A DNA stretch of 64,000 nucleotides from assembly GCF_001414055.1 (NCBI RefSeq), contig NZ_CP013002.1:204501-268500 (forward strand), given 5' to 3'. Numbering within the stretch: position 1 is the first letter of the stretch; every line of letters begins with the position of its first letter. A model generated the notes under the pieces. It was not told where the DNA came from, made no database searches, and saw only the letters and a list, made by a program, of their open reading frames with translations. This document shows positions 53,563-61,707 of the stretch, in pieces. This stretch comes from Caulobacter henricii. Its GTDB lineage: Bacteria > Pseudomonadota > Alphaproteobacteria > Caulobacterales > Caulobacteraceae. A program made the position numbers and the translations under genes.

Positions 53563-54471
53563 TCAGCCGGCATCCAGCACCTTAACGAACTTTGCTGTGA
53601 GCTTGTCTTGATGGAGTCGACCATCCGACCAGCTCAGCATGATGCGGTTCGTCACGGAGGGATACTGAATCAAGATTTCACTAGGCCTGAATTTGGCCCC
53701 TACCAAATCTGGGCTTTTCGCGAGGTCTGGAGGCTCAAGAAGTAACAGGAACTGTAAACCTAGAATGTTGACGCCAATCCCGCTGATCTCTCGGCTTTCG
53801 TTGGTCAGCGGATAAAGCTGGAATCGCAGATGGTTCTCGAAAGTGTGGCCCGTCTGCATCAGGCAGTACAGGCCGGTCCCCTTCGGCCAGGCAGTAATGT
53901 CGTCGAGCATATTTAGTACATCGACATCGCTGGCGAAGGCACCCGACAGCCGCAGTCCATCATGGGCAAGGTTTTTCGATGAAGCCATAGCTTTCGCTGT
54001 CTTTAGCAGCCATCGTTCAATGTCGTGGCCCGACATGAGCCAAATATTGTTCTGAGCTTCTCGTTCAAGACCGATCTTAATGTTTGTAAAGAAGCGCTGC
54101 GCTGTTTCGTCAAGCGGCGAGAGTGCGCTGTTGTGAACTCGGCACAAGCAATTGGCTGTCAGGTTGCTCGGCGCTAGAAGGCGTTCTTCGTCAGGCCCAA
54201 GCCACGGCAGACCTGACACGGAGAACCCTCCGCTGGATGTGAGGACGCGGATCACGCCTTCCGAGATCAGATGCTCACCCGAAATCACACCACCGCAGTT
54301 ACCCAGCGCGTTCATGTAGCAGCGATTCAACGCTAGGCCTGCCGGAAGCGCACTTAGGCCAAGCGATGCAGGTAGTTTGTGCCACCTGCCGTCGATGTAG
54401 CAGCAATCACGAGAGGGCCGTCTGCTGCCGCATATGCATGGGCCTTTGAGTCGCCTGCTAGCCTCGCCCAT
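53563..54471 (-). CDS. SEC-C / HNH-like zinc protein of probable foreign origin
   Basis: Protein of 302 residues from ATG 54471. Near the N-terminus is a SEC-C zinc motif (CICGSRRPSRDCC, C-x-C-x8-CC). Next come CYMNALGNCGGVISGEHLISEG and NCLCRVHNSALSPLD, whose Cys and EH/HN pairs look like an HNH-type zinc nuclease fold. The C-terminal two-thirds has no known domain. Its base composition is clearly lower in GC than its neighbours, and codon use differs, which suggests recent acquisition. The function could be in defence or mobile-element biology, but that is a guess. Confidence 0.7.
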   Translation of the reverse strand: MGEASRRLKGPCICGSRRPSRDCCYIDGRWHKLPASLGLSALPAGLALNRCYMNALGNCGGVISGEHLISEGVIRVLTSSGGFSVSGLPWLGPDEERLLAPSNLTANCLCRVHNSALSPLDETAQRFFTNIKIGLEREAQNNIWLMSGHDIERWLLKTAKAMASSKNLAHDGLRLSGAFASDVDVLNMLDDITAWPKGTGLYCLMQTGHTFENHLRFQLYPLTNESREISGIGVNILGLQFLLLLEPPDLAKSPDLVGAKFRPSEILIQYPSVTNRIMLSWSDGRLHQDKLTAKFVKVLDAG

Positions 54472-54485
54472 CTTGATTTTGCCCC

Positions 54486-55163
54486 CTAACCCGCCTGCTG
54501 CCCCAACCGCTCCCACCCGTCAAAAAACGGAAACCGCTCCGCCCAGAACGCCGCGAGCCTCGGATCGGCGTCCACGCGCTGGACCACCTCCGCCATCCTC
54601 GGTGCCGCTTCGTAGAACCGCACGCGCCGAGGCCCCCAGCGGCTGACGACGGCGACATAGAGGTCCAGCACGGTCATCTGGTCGCCCAGCAGGTAGCGGC
54701 CCGGCTCAAGCTGGCGCTCCATCATCGCCCAGCAGTCGAGGATGCGCTCGGCGGTGGCGGCCTTGACCCGGGCCTGCATCTCGGGGTCGTCGCCGACCAG
54801 GCGCGAGGGATCATCGCGCACCCAGAACAGGCTGTAGATCGAGGCCGGGATGAAGGTCATCCAGCGCAGGAACTGCGCGCGCTCCGGCGCGTCGAGGGCC
54901 GGGGACAGGCCCGCCTCCGGGTGGCGGTCGGCTAGCCAGATCAGGATGGCGGCGCTCTCTGTGATCGTCTCGCCGGCCGGGGTGAGCAGGGCCGGGATCT
55001 GTTTCAGCGGATTGATCACGGCCACCTTGGCCTGCTCGGCCTCGCCTTCCCAGGTCGGTGCCTCTATGACCGCATAGGGCTGCCCCAGCAGGGTCAAAGT
55101 AGCTTCGACCGGCACGGAACCCGAGCCAAGCGCGCCGTAGATGGTGTATGCTGCGTTAACCAT
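54486..55163 (-). CDS. Glutathione S-transferase family protein
   Basis: Cytoplasmic GST of 225 residues. The thioredoxin-fold domain has YTIYGALGSGSVPVEATL and the glutathione-binding INPLKQIPALLTPAGETITESAAILIWLA (cis-Pro and ES motif). A helical C-terminal domain includes the N-capping LLGDQMTVLDLYVAVV. It is divergent from nrdB with the NrdR boxes between them, closer to nrdB. Substrate unknown. Confidence 0.9.
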   Translation of the reverse strand: MVNAAYTIYGALGSGSVPVEATLTLLGQPYAVIEAPTWEGEAEQAKVAVINPLKQIPALLTPAGETITESAAILIWLADRHPEAGLSPALDAPERAQFLRWMTFIPASIYSLFWVRDDPSRLVGDDPEMQARVKAATAERILDCWAMMERQLEPGRYLLGDQMTVLDLYVAVVSRWGPRRVRFYEAAPRMAEVVQRVDADPRLAAFWAERFPFFDGWERLGQQAG

Positions 55164-55178
55164 CGATTAGTAATCTAC

Positions 55179-55225
55179 CCACAACATGTTGTGTGCTGCG
55201 ACCAACTGACCACTAGATGAACCGG
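55179..55225 (+). promoter_or_regulatory. Paired NrdR boxes upstream of nrdB
   Basis: CCACAACATGTTGTGT (55179-55194) fits all core positions of the NrdR consensus and contains a perfect 14-bp palindrome. A weaker second box, CCACTAGATGAACCGG, begins exactly 31 bp later (55210-55225). The same 31-bp register is seen at nrdA. The pair lies 71-117 bp before nrdB. Confidence 0.75.
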
Positions 55226-55295
55226 TTGGCTGCGGTACGAAGAGAGCCTAACTCGTCCGTCCGATTCGTGTCCGCCCGCTCTGGAGCCGCTGCCG

Positions 55296-56336
55296 ATGTC
55301 CGCCAAGCTTATCACCCTTCCTGGCCTCCTGACGCCCTCGGCAGCCTACAAGCCCTTCCGTTATCCGTGGGCTCACGAGTTCTGGAAGAAGCAGCAGCAG
55401 GTCCACTGGATGCCCGAAGAGGTGCCGCTGGGCGAGGACCTCAAGGACTGGGCCGTCAAGCTCAATGACAAGGAACGGAACCTGCTGACGCAGATCTTCC
55501 GCTTCTTCACCCAGGCCGATATCGAGGTCGCCGACAACTATATGGAACGCTACGGCCGGGTCTTCAAACCCACCGAAGTGAAGATGATGCTGTCGTCGTT
55601 CGCCAATATGGAGACCATCCATATTGCGGCCTACGCCCTGCTGCTCGAGACCATCGGCATGCCGGAAAGCGAGTTCGGGGCCTTCCTCGAATATGAGGCC
55701 ATGCGCGACAAGCACGACTTCATGCAGAAGTTCGGCGTCGAGACCAATGCCGACATCGCCCGCACCCTGGCCATGTTCGGCGGCTTCACCGAGGGCCTGC
55801 AGCTGTTCGCCAGCTTTGCGATGCTGATGAACTTCCCGCGCTTCAACAAGATGAAGGGCATGGGCCAGATCGTCTCGTGGTCGATCCGCGACGAGAGCCT
55901 GCACTGCGAAGGCATCATCAAGCTCTACCACGCCTTCAACGCCGAGACCGGCGCGGTGACCAAGGCCGTGGCCGACGACATCGTCGATTGCTGCAAGACC
56001 GTGGTGGCTCTGGAGGACAAGTTCATCGACCTGGCCTTCGAGGCCGGCGAGGTCCAGGGCATGACCCCGGAAGACATCAAGCAATATATCCGCTTCATCG
56101 CCGACTGGCGCCTGCGCCAGCTGCAGCTGCCGGAAGTCTACGGCATCAAGGAAAACCCGCTGCCCTGGCTGCAGAGCCTGCTCAGCGGTGTCGAGCACGC
56201 CAACTTCTTCGAAGCCCGCGCCACCGAATATTCCAAGGCCGCGACCCGTGGCCAGTGGCACGGCGGCGAGGGCGTCTGGTCCAGCTTCGACCAGCTGATG
56301 GCCAAGCGCGCGGAGCATTCGCTCCCGGCGGAATGA
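55296..56336 (+). CDS. nrdB: Ribonucleoside-diphosphate reductase, beta subunit
   Basis: Class I small subunit of 346 residues that houses the di-iron centre and tyrosyl radical. Metal ligands are expected in DIEVADNYMER, ANMETIHIAAYALLLETIG and SWSIRDESLHCEG. The C-terminus (AEHSLPAE) should dock on NrdA. It is 29 kb from nrdA, yet shares NrdR-type control. A strong terminator lies in the repeat that follows. Confidence 0.95.
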   Translation: MSAKLITLPGLLTPSAAYKPFRYPWAHEFWKKQQQVHWMPEEVPLGEDLKDWAVKLNDKERNLLTQIFRFFTQADIEVADNYMERYGRVFKPTEVKMMLSSFANMETIHIAAYALLLETIGMPESEFGAFLEYEAMRDKHDFMQKFGVETNADIARTLAMFGGFTEGLQLFASFAMLMNFPRFNKMKGMGQIVSWSIRDESLHCEGIIKLYHAFNAETGAVTKAVADDIVDCCKTVVALEDKFIDLAFEAGEVQGMTPEDIKQYIRFIADWRLRQLQLPEVYGIKENPLPWLQSLLSGVEHANFFEARATEYSKAATRGQWHGGEGVWSSFDQLMAKRAEHSLPAE

Positions 56337-56345
56337 TCTGATGAG

Positions 56346-56417
56346 CCTTCTCCCCCTGCGGGAGAAGAGCCTGCCCCGGCGAAGGTCGGGGCGACCCTCT
56401 CCCGCAACGGGAGAGGG
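56346..56417 (+). repeat. Class B inverted repeat acting as the nrdB terminator
   Basis: CTTCTCCCCCTGCGGGAGAAG is followed by a CCCCGGC-GAAGG-TCGGGG hairpin and CCCTCTCCCG-CAAC-GGGAGAGGG. The last hairpin (56395-56417) is followed by CTTTGTTTT, making a good intrinsic terminator. The ends match the element at 8735-8870. Confidence 0.75.
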
Positions 56418-56440
56418 CTTTGTTTTGACGGGAGGTCTCC

Positions 56441-57313
56441 ATGACCAGCCTTGCCCTGATCGGCCCCGGTGCGGTCGGCGGTACGGTGGCCGCCTGGCTG
56501 GCCCAGAACCCGGCCCTGTCAGTGACGATCTGCGCGCGGACGCCGTTCGAGGGGCTGGAGATCGAGACGCCCGGCGGCCTGATTTCGGCCAGTCCCGTCG
56601 TGCTGACCGATCCTGCCCAGGCCCGCCCGGTCGACTGGGTGCTCATCGCCACCAAGACCTATGACACCGCCTCGGCCGAGGCCTGGCTGGACGCCCTGGT
56701 CGGTCCGGAGACCCGGCTGATGGTGCTGCGCAACGGGGTCGAGCATGTCGCGCCGTTCCTGGCGCGCCTGCCGGCGGCCCGCATCGTCCCGGCGGTGGTT
56801 GATATTCCCGCCGAGCGCCGCGCCCCGGGCCGGATCCTGCAGCGCCGCGATGGTTCGATCCTGACGCCCGATGACGCGGCCGGCCGGGACGCCGCCGCCC
56901 TCTTTGCCCACACCCCCATTGCCGTCTCGACCACGCCGGATTTCACCACGGCGGCCTGGACCAAGCTGGCCCTCAACTGCGCGGGGGCGGTCAATGCCCT
57001 GATCCTCAAGCCCTCGGGCGTGGCCCATGACGAGGGGGTGGCCGAGGTCATGCGCACCCTGGTGGCCGAGTGCGTGGCCGTGGGCCGGGCCGAAGGCGCT
57101 GACCTGGGCGATGACCTGGCGGATGCGGTGGTGGCCGGCAATCGCGCCGCGGCCCCGGACGGGATCAATTCCCTGCACGCCGACCGCCTAGCCGGCCGGC
57201 CTATGGAGCTGGACGCCCGTAACGGGGTGATCGTCCGGCGCGGGGCCGCCCACGGCATTCCCACCCCGGCCAATGCCATGGTTGTGGCCCTGATCCGGGC
57301 GGCGGCGGCCTAG
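56441..57313 (+). CDS. Ketopantoate reductase-family (PanE/ApbA-like) oxidoreductase
   Basis: NADPH-dependent reductase family protein of 290 residues. The N-terminal Rossmann loop is ALIGPGAVGGTVAAWLAQ; the hinge and catalytic Lys region are WTKLALNCAGAVNALILKPSG; the distal block is NSLHADRLAGRPMELDARNGVIVRRGAAHGIPTP, with the Glu typical of PanE. It may make pantoate for coenzyme A, but many paralogues act on other substrates. It follows nrdB after the terminator-repeat. Confidence 0.82.
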   Translation: MTSLALIGPGAVGGTVAAWLAQNPALSVTICARTPFEGLEIETPGGLISASPVVLTDPAQARPVDWVLIATKTYDTASAEAWLDALVGPETRLMVLRNGVEHVAPFLARLPAARIVPAVVDIPAERRAPGRILQRRDGSILTPDDAAGRDAAALFAHTPIAVSTTPDFTTAAWTKLALNCAGAVNALILKPSGVAHDEGVAEVMRTLVAECVAVGRAEGADLGDDLADAVVAGNRAAAPDGINSLHADRLAGRPMELDARNGVIVRRGAAHGIPTPANAMVVALIRAAAA

Positions 57314-57360
57314 AGCGTTTTCCGATAGGTGTGAAACGGTTATCGGATCGAAAAACGCTC
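57313..57360. repeat. GAGCGTTTT-type inverted repeat
   Basis: GAGCGTTTTCCGAT (57313-57326) is mirrored by ATCGGA-TCG-AAAAACGCTC ending at 57360. It starts on the last base of the PanE-like stop codon. A partial relative (GAGCGGTATTCGGAAGG) sits directly after the stop of the HTTM-like gene at about 14357. A half copy of the CCTTCGACA repeat follows at 57385-57400. Confidence 0.7.
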
Positions 57361-57429
57361 CAACTTTTGATCTAGAGCCTTCGTCCTTCGACACGCTCAG
57401 AACGAGGTATTTGCGTCCGGAGGTCGGGC

Positions 57430-57840
57430 CTAGGGCCTGTCCTTCTTGGGGATCGCGGCGATTTCCTCGGGCGTCAGCTTGGTGATGGTCTTGGCGCGAA
57501 TCGGCATTTCGATGCCGAAGCCGTCCGAGACGCGCAGGTCCAGGTCGATCGGCGTGCAGATCCGGTCGCTGCCGCGCACCACGCTGACCAGATGGGTGCC
57601 CGGCGAGCGCAGCTGGTTGGAGCCGTGGGCCAGGTCGAGACGATAGACGTCCCTGTTGCGGATCTTCATGTAGAGCACGTCGCGGCTGGGCGAGCTCCAG
57701 CCATGCCAGTCCGACAGCGAGAAGCAGGGCGGGCGGGGCTTGGCGGCGGCGGCCTGGGCCTGGGCTGCGCCGGCGACGGCAGAGACGAGGGCGAAGCCGA
57801 CCACGGCCGCGGTCCGCGCAAGGAAGGTGAGCTTGGTCAT
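57430..57840 (-). CDS. DUF6491-like exported protein
   Basis: Exported protein of 136 residues. A signal peptide ends AQAQAAAAKP. The mature part has PPCFSLSDWHGWSSPSRDVLYMKIRNRDVYRLDLAHGSNQL and SDRICTPIDLDLRVSDGF, two Cys that may form a disulfide. The pattern fits DUF6491, a small exported family of unknown role. The gene at 57911 is a paralogue, upstream on the same strand. Confidence 0.7.
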   Translation of the reverse strand: MTKLTFLARTAAVVGFALVSAVAGAAQAQAAAAKPRPPCFSLSDWHGWSSPSRDVLYMKIRNRDVYRLDLAHGSNQLRSPGTHLVSVVRGSDRICTPIDLDLRVSDGFGIEMPIRAKTITKLTPEEIAAIPKKDRP

Positions 57841-57910
57841 CGGTCCTGTCCTTATGGCCCCCTGGCGTCAGATTGGTCCGGCGCGCGCTCAAGTCAATGG
57901 CGCGCCGGCC

Positions 57911-58378
57911 TCAGGGCTTGGCGCGGCGACGCTGGTGACGGCCGGGAAGGTGGGTCTCGCCGATGGCGGCCTGAGCCGCCGCGTCCAGCTGTTGCAGGCT
58001 GGAGACCGGCAGGCTGATGGAAAACCCAGGTGACAACAGGATCCGGGCGTCCAGATCGCCGACCTGGCAGATCTGGGCCGGTTCATGGCTGACCAGGGCC
58101 AGATGGGCGGCCGGCGAGCGGATATGCCGGACCGGATGGCTCAGATCGATGCGGTAATAGTCGGTCAGGCGCACGCGCAGCAGAAGGGTCTGATCGCCGA
58201 GGGCGGACCAGTCGCGGACCTCGCGGCTGTCGAAACAGGCGCGTTCGGCGGCCTGGCCCGGTCCGGCCTGCAGGGCGAGGGCGGCGATCCCGAGCAGTCC
58301 GGCGATCAGGCGGCGCGACAGGGGCAGAGCTCCGGCGGGAGGGGGTTCCGCAAGGGGTGAACCTCTCCCGCCGTCCAT
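57911..58378 (-). CDS. DUF6491-like exported protein, paralogue
   Basis: Exported protein of up to 155 residues, related to its downstream neighbour: RACFDSREVRDWSALGDQTLLLRVRLTDYYRIDL and AQICQVGDLDARILLSPGFSISLPV align with the same Cys positions. A hydrophobic segment (LIAGLLGIAALALQAGPGQA) is the signal. ATG 58378 has no good ribosome site, so the true start may be an alternative codon about 20 residues later. The pair probably arose by tandem duplication. Confidence 0.6.
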   Translation of the reverse strand: MDGGRGSPLAEPPPAGALPLSRRLIAGLLGIAALALQAGPGQAAERACFDSREVRDWSALGDQTLLLRVRLTDYYRIDLSHPVRHIRSPAAHLALVSHEPAQICQVGDLDARILLSPGFSISLPVSSLQQLDAAAQAAIGETHLPGRHQRRRAKP

Positions 58379-58385
58379 GAAGGCA

Positions 58386-59654
58386 TCAGGCCTTGGCGGC
58401 CTTCGCGACCTTGGCCTCGTCTTCGGGCATGTCGTCCAGCTCGCCCTCCCACTTGGCGACCACGGCGGCGGCGACGCTGTTGCCGACGACATTGGTGGCC
58501 GAGCGGCCCATGTCGAGCAGGTGGTCAACGCCGAGGACGAGGGCGATCCAGGCTTCCGGCAGGCCGAAATAGGTCAGGGTGGCCATGATCACGACCAGCG
58601 AGGCGCGCGGCACGCCGGCAATCCCCTTGGAGGTCACCATCAGCAGCAGCAGCATGAAGATCTGCTGCTCGACGGTCAGATGCACGCCATGGGCCTGCAT
58701 GATGAACATGGTGGCAAAGGTGCAATAGAGCATCGAGCCGTCGAGATTGAACGAATAGCCCAGGGGCAGGACGAACGAGACGATCCGGCGGCGCACGCCC
58801 ACCTTGGGCAGGCTGTCGAGAATGCGCGGATAGGCGGCTTCCGACGAGGCCGTCGAGAAGGCCAGCAGGACCGGGTCGCGGATCACGCCGAACAACGGGA
58901 AGACCCGCTTGCCCAGCACCACGGCCGCGGCGATGAACAGCAGGGCCCAGAGCACGCCCATGGTGGCATAGAAGCCGAGGACAAACTTGCCGTAGGTGGC
59001 CAGCATGCCTAGGCCCTGGGTGGCGATGGTCGAGGCCAGGGCCGCGAAGATGGCCAGGGGGGCCAGCTTCATGACGAAGCCCGTGACCTTCAGCATGATC
59101 TGGGCGGCCTGTTCGACCAGTTCCAGAACCTGCGGGGCCTTGTCGTCCAGGGCCGCCACGGCAGTACCCACGAACAGCGAGAAGACCACGATCTGCAGGA
59201 TCTCGTTCTTGGCCATGGCGTCGAAGATCGAGGTCGGCACCAGGTGGGTGATGAAGCCCTTCAGGGTGAAGGCGTCGGTGCTGGCGGCGGTTTTGGTGCC
59301 GGCCACGTCCATATGCGCCATGTTCAGGCCCGCGCCGGGATCCAGCAGGTGAACCATCAGCAGGCCGAGAAGCAGCGACACAGCCGAGGCGCCGATGAAC
59401 CAGGTCATGGTCTTGGCACCGATCCGGCCCACGGCGGCGGCGTCTTCCATATGGGCGACGCCGGCCACCAGGGTCGTGAAGACCAGGGGCGCAATGATCA
59501 TCTTGATCAGGCGCAGGAAGATGTCGGTGATCATCGACAGGTTGTCGGCCGCGGCCTTGGCACCGGCCGGATCGAGGTACTGGTTGCAGACCCAGCCCAC
59601 GGAGACCCCGAGGATCATCGATGCGATGATCAGAAAGGCAAAACGCTTGTTCAT
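58386..59654 (-). CDS. Dicarboxylate/amino acid:cation symporter (DctA/GltP family)
   Basis: Inner-membrane symporter of 422 residues. Family motifs are IKMIIAPLVFTTLVAGVAHM, the serine-rich loop AFSTASSEAAYPRIL (HP1), SFNLDGSMLYCTFATMFI and the HP2/TM8 block GIAGVPRASLVVIMATL with ATNVVGNSVAAAVVAKWEG. These suit C4-dicarboxylate or glutamate/aspartate uptake with Na+ or H+; the exact substrate is undetermined. ATG at 59654. Confidence 0.92.
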   Translation of the reverse strand: MNKRFAFLIIASMILGVSVGWVCNQYLDPAGAKAAADNLSMITDIFLRLIKMIIAPLVFTTLVAGVAHMEDAAAVGRIGAKTMTWFIGASAVSLLLGLLMVHLLDPGAGLNMAHMDVAGTKTAASTDAFTLKGFITHLVPTSIFDAMAKNEILQIVVFSLFVGTAVAALDDKAPQVLELVEQAAQIMLKVTGFVMKLAPLAIFAALASTIATQGLGMLATYGKFVLGFYATMGVLWALLFIAAAVVLGKRVFPLFGVIRDPVLLAFSTASSEAAYPRILDSLPKVGVRRRIVSFVLPLGYSFNLDGSMLYCTFATMFIMQAHGVHLTVEQQIFMLLLLMVTSKGIAGVPRASLVVIMATLTYFGLPEAWIALVLGVDHLLDMGRSATNVVGNSVAAAVVAKWEGELDDMPEDEAKVAKAAKA

Positions 59655-60117
59655 GACACTCCCCTGGGCCGCCCCCGGCATTAGCAGTCTTCCTGGCCCT
59701 GACCGATCCGACGAAGCACGGGCATGAACCCGCCATGGCCGGCCCTGATCTTGAGCCTGTCTGCCCTTGTGGCCGACAGGCGCGGGTTCGTCCATGCCCT
59801 TCGCACGGGAAGTGGCGACCGAACGGCCTAAGGCTGAGCAGCGGTGGGATGTCGCCCGGTGGCGATGCAGGCGGCGGCCAAAGCCGCCTGGCGTTGCGCC
59901 CTGGCCAGGCACCCTGCTCCGCGATCCGGACCTCGGGCCGTCCAGGGTGGGGCGGAGATAGCGGGGTTCTGCTGAGGGGCGTCACCCCGGTCAGCCTGAC
60001 AGAAAGGGGGCTGGGCCCAGCCCCGCCTCAGACACGGCGCTGCGGCTCAAGTAATAGAATTATTATTTAGCGGGGGCGGCGTCTCGCCAAGGTCACAAAA
60101 CATCGCTATAAGGCGCC
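59655..60117. other. 463-bp gap between dctA-like and amn genes
   Basis: No supported gene. Contains a perfect 18-bp palindrome GGGGCTGGGCCCAGCCCC (60007-60024) and a TAATA-GAAT-TATTA inverted repeat (60052-60065) in an AT-rich patch before amn, which probably holds the amn promoter. Frames in the first half have no domain. Confidence 0.5.
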
Positions 60118-61572
60118 ATGTCGAACCAAGAAAAAGCCATCGCTGTCGTCGAACAGCTGAATCAAGAATACGAGCGCGCCGTGGGCGCCCTCCGCACCGC
60201 CCTCAAGGCCTATCTCGAAACCGGCGCGCGGCCTGATCCCGCCCAGCGTTTCGACGGGACCTTCGCCTATCCCGAACTGCGGCTGATCTATGATCCCGAG
60301 GCCCTGCCACCCAAGCTGGCCCGCTCCTATGCGCGCGTCAGCCGTCCAGGCGTCTATGCGACCACGGTGACCAAGCCGGCCCAGTTCAAAGACTATCTGG
60401 TCGAGCAGCTGACCCTGCTGATGAACGACTTCGACGTCGAGATCGAGGTCGACCGGTCGGGCCAGGAAATCCCCTATCCCTATGTCCTGGATGCCAGCAT
60501 CGACCTCAACCAGGCCGATGTTCGGTCAGAGGATATTGCCCGCTTCTTCCCGACCACGGACCTGGCCTTCATCGGCGACGAGATCGCTGACGGCGTCTGG
60601 GACGCGGCCCTGGAAGAGACCCGGCCCCTGGCCCTGTTCGATGGCCTGCGCACCGATTTCTCCCTGGCCCGTCTGCGGCACTATACCGGGGCCCCGGCCG
60701 AGGACGTGCAGCAGTTCATCCTGTTCACCAACTATCACCGCTATGTCGATGAATTCGTCCGCTGGGGCATCGAACAGCTGGGCCAGCCGGGCACGCCCTA
60801 TACCGGCCTGTCCTGTTCGGGCGGCCTGACCATCACGGCCAATACGGTCAATCCGGAACTGGCGGTGGCCGAGTCGACCTGGCGCAAGCACCAGATGCCG
60901 GCCTACCACCTGATGGCTCCGGGCGGCACGGGGATCACCCTGGTCAATATCGGCGTCGGCCCGTCCAACGCCAAGACCATCTGCGACCACCTGGCGGTGC
61001 TGCGTCCGCAAGCCTGGCTGATGATCGGCCACTGCGGCGGCCTGCGCGACACCCAGACCATCGGCGACTATGTGCTGGCCCACGCCTATCTGCGCGACGA
61101 CCATGTGCTGGACGCCGTCCTGCCGCCGGAAATCCCGGTGCCGTCGATCGCCGAGGTGCAGCGCGCCCTCTATGACGCCTCCAAGGCCATCAGCGGCGAC
61201 AGCGGCGACCAGCTGAAGAAGCGCCTGCGCACCGGCACCGTGGTCACCACCGACGACCGCAACTGGGAGCTCCGCCACAGCCTGTCGGCCCTGCGCTTCA
61301 ACCAGAGCCGCGCGGTCGCCATCGACATGGAGAGCGCCACCATCGCCGCCCAGGGCTATCGCTTCCGGGTGCCTTACGGGACGCTGCTCTGCGTGTCCGA
61401 CAAGCCGCTGCACGGCGAGATCAAGCTGCCGGGCCAGGCCAATGCCTTCTATGAGCGGGCGATCAGCCAGCACCTGCAGATCGGCATCCTGACCTGCAAG
61501 CTGCTGCTCGAGGAAGGCGCCAACCTGCATTCCCGCAAGCTGCGGGCCTTCGACGAGCCGCCGTTCAGGTAG
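60118..61572 (+). CDS. amn: AMP nucleosidase
   Basis: Enzyme of 484 residues that splits AMP into adenine and ribose-5-phosphate, adjusting the adenylate pool. The N-terminal Amn-specific domain is followed by a phosphorylase-like core with VNIGVGPSNAKTICDHLAVL, MIGHCGGLRDTQTIGDYVLA and the nucleoside-site VAIDMESATIAAQGY. LLCVSDKPLHGEIKLPGQANAFY closes the core. ATG at 60118 fits. Class A repeat follows the stop. Confidence 0.95.
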   Translation: MSNQEKAIAVVEQLNQEYERAVGALRTALKAYLETGARPDPAQRFDGTFAYPELRLIYDPEALPPKLARSYARVSRPGVYATTVTKPAQFKDYLVEQLTLLMNDFDVEIEVDRSGQEIPYPYVLDASIDLNQADVRSEDIARFFPTTDLAFIGDEIADGVWDAALEETRPLALFDGLRTDFSLARLRHYTGAPAEDVQQFILFTNYHRYVDEFVRWGIEQLGQPGTPYTGLSCSGGLTITANTVNPELAVAESTWRKHQMPAYHLMAPGGTGITLVNIGVGPSNAKTICDHLAVLRPQAWLMIGHCGGLRDTQTIGDYVLAHAYLRDDHVLDAVLPPEIPVPSIAEVQRALYDASKAISGDSGDQLKKRLRTGTVVTTDDRNWELRHSLSALRFNQSRAVAIDMESATIAAQGYRFRVPYGTLLCVSDKPLHGEIKLPGQANAFYERAISQHLQIGILTCKLLLEEGANLHSRKLRAFDEPPFR

Positions 61573-61589
61573 GGGAATCCGGGGGCCAT

Positions 61590-61703
61590 CACTTGCCCCC
61601 ACCTGACCTGCTTCGCAGGTCGTCCGCCCCCGGAGGGGGCAAATGAAATCGTCTTCCCCCTCCGGGGGAGGACGGCTGCGAAGCAGCCAGGAGGGGGCGA
61701 GTG
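61590..61703. repeat. 114-bp intergenic inverted-repeat element (class A)
   Basis: CACTTGCCCCC (61590-61600) and GGGGGCGAGTG (61693-61703) form the ends. Inside, CCTGCTTCGCAGG and CGGCTGCGAAGCAGCC are hairpins and CTTCCCCCTCCGGGGG matches the element at 8221-8331. It lies between the convergent amn and nudC genes. Confidence 0.8.
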
Positions 61704-61707
61704 GCTC

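Noticed and set aside
60007..60024. GGGGCTGGGCCCAGCCCC palindrome as a terminator
   Set aside because: It lies about 350 bp from any gene end and has no loop or T tract; it may be an operator or simply a repeat fragment.
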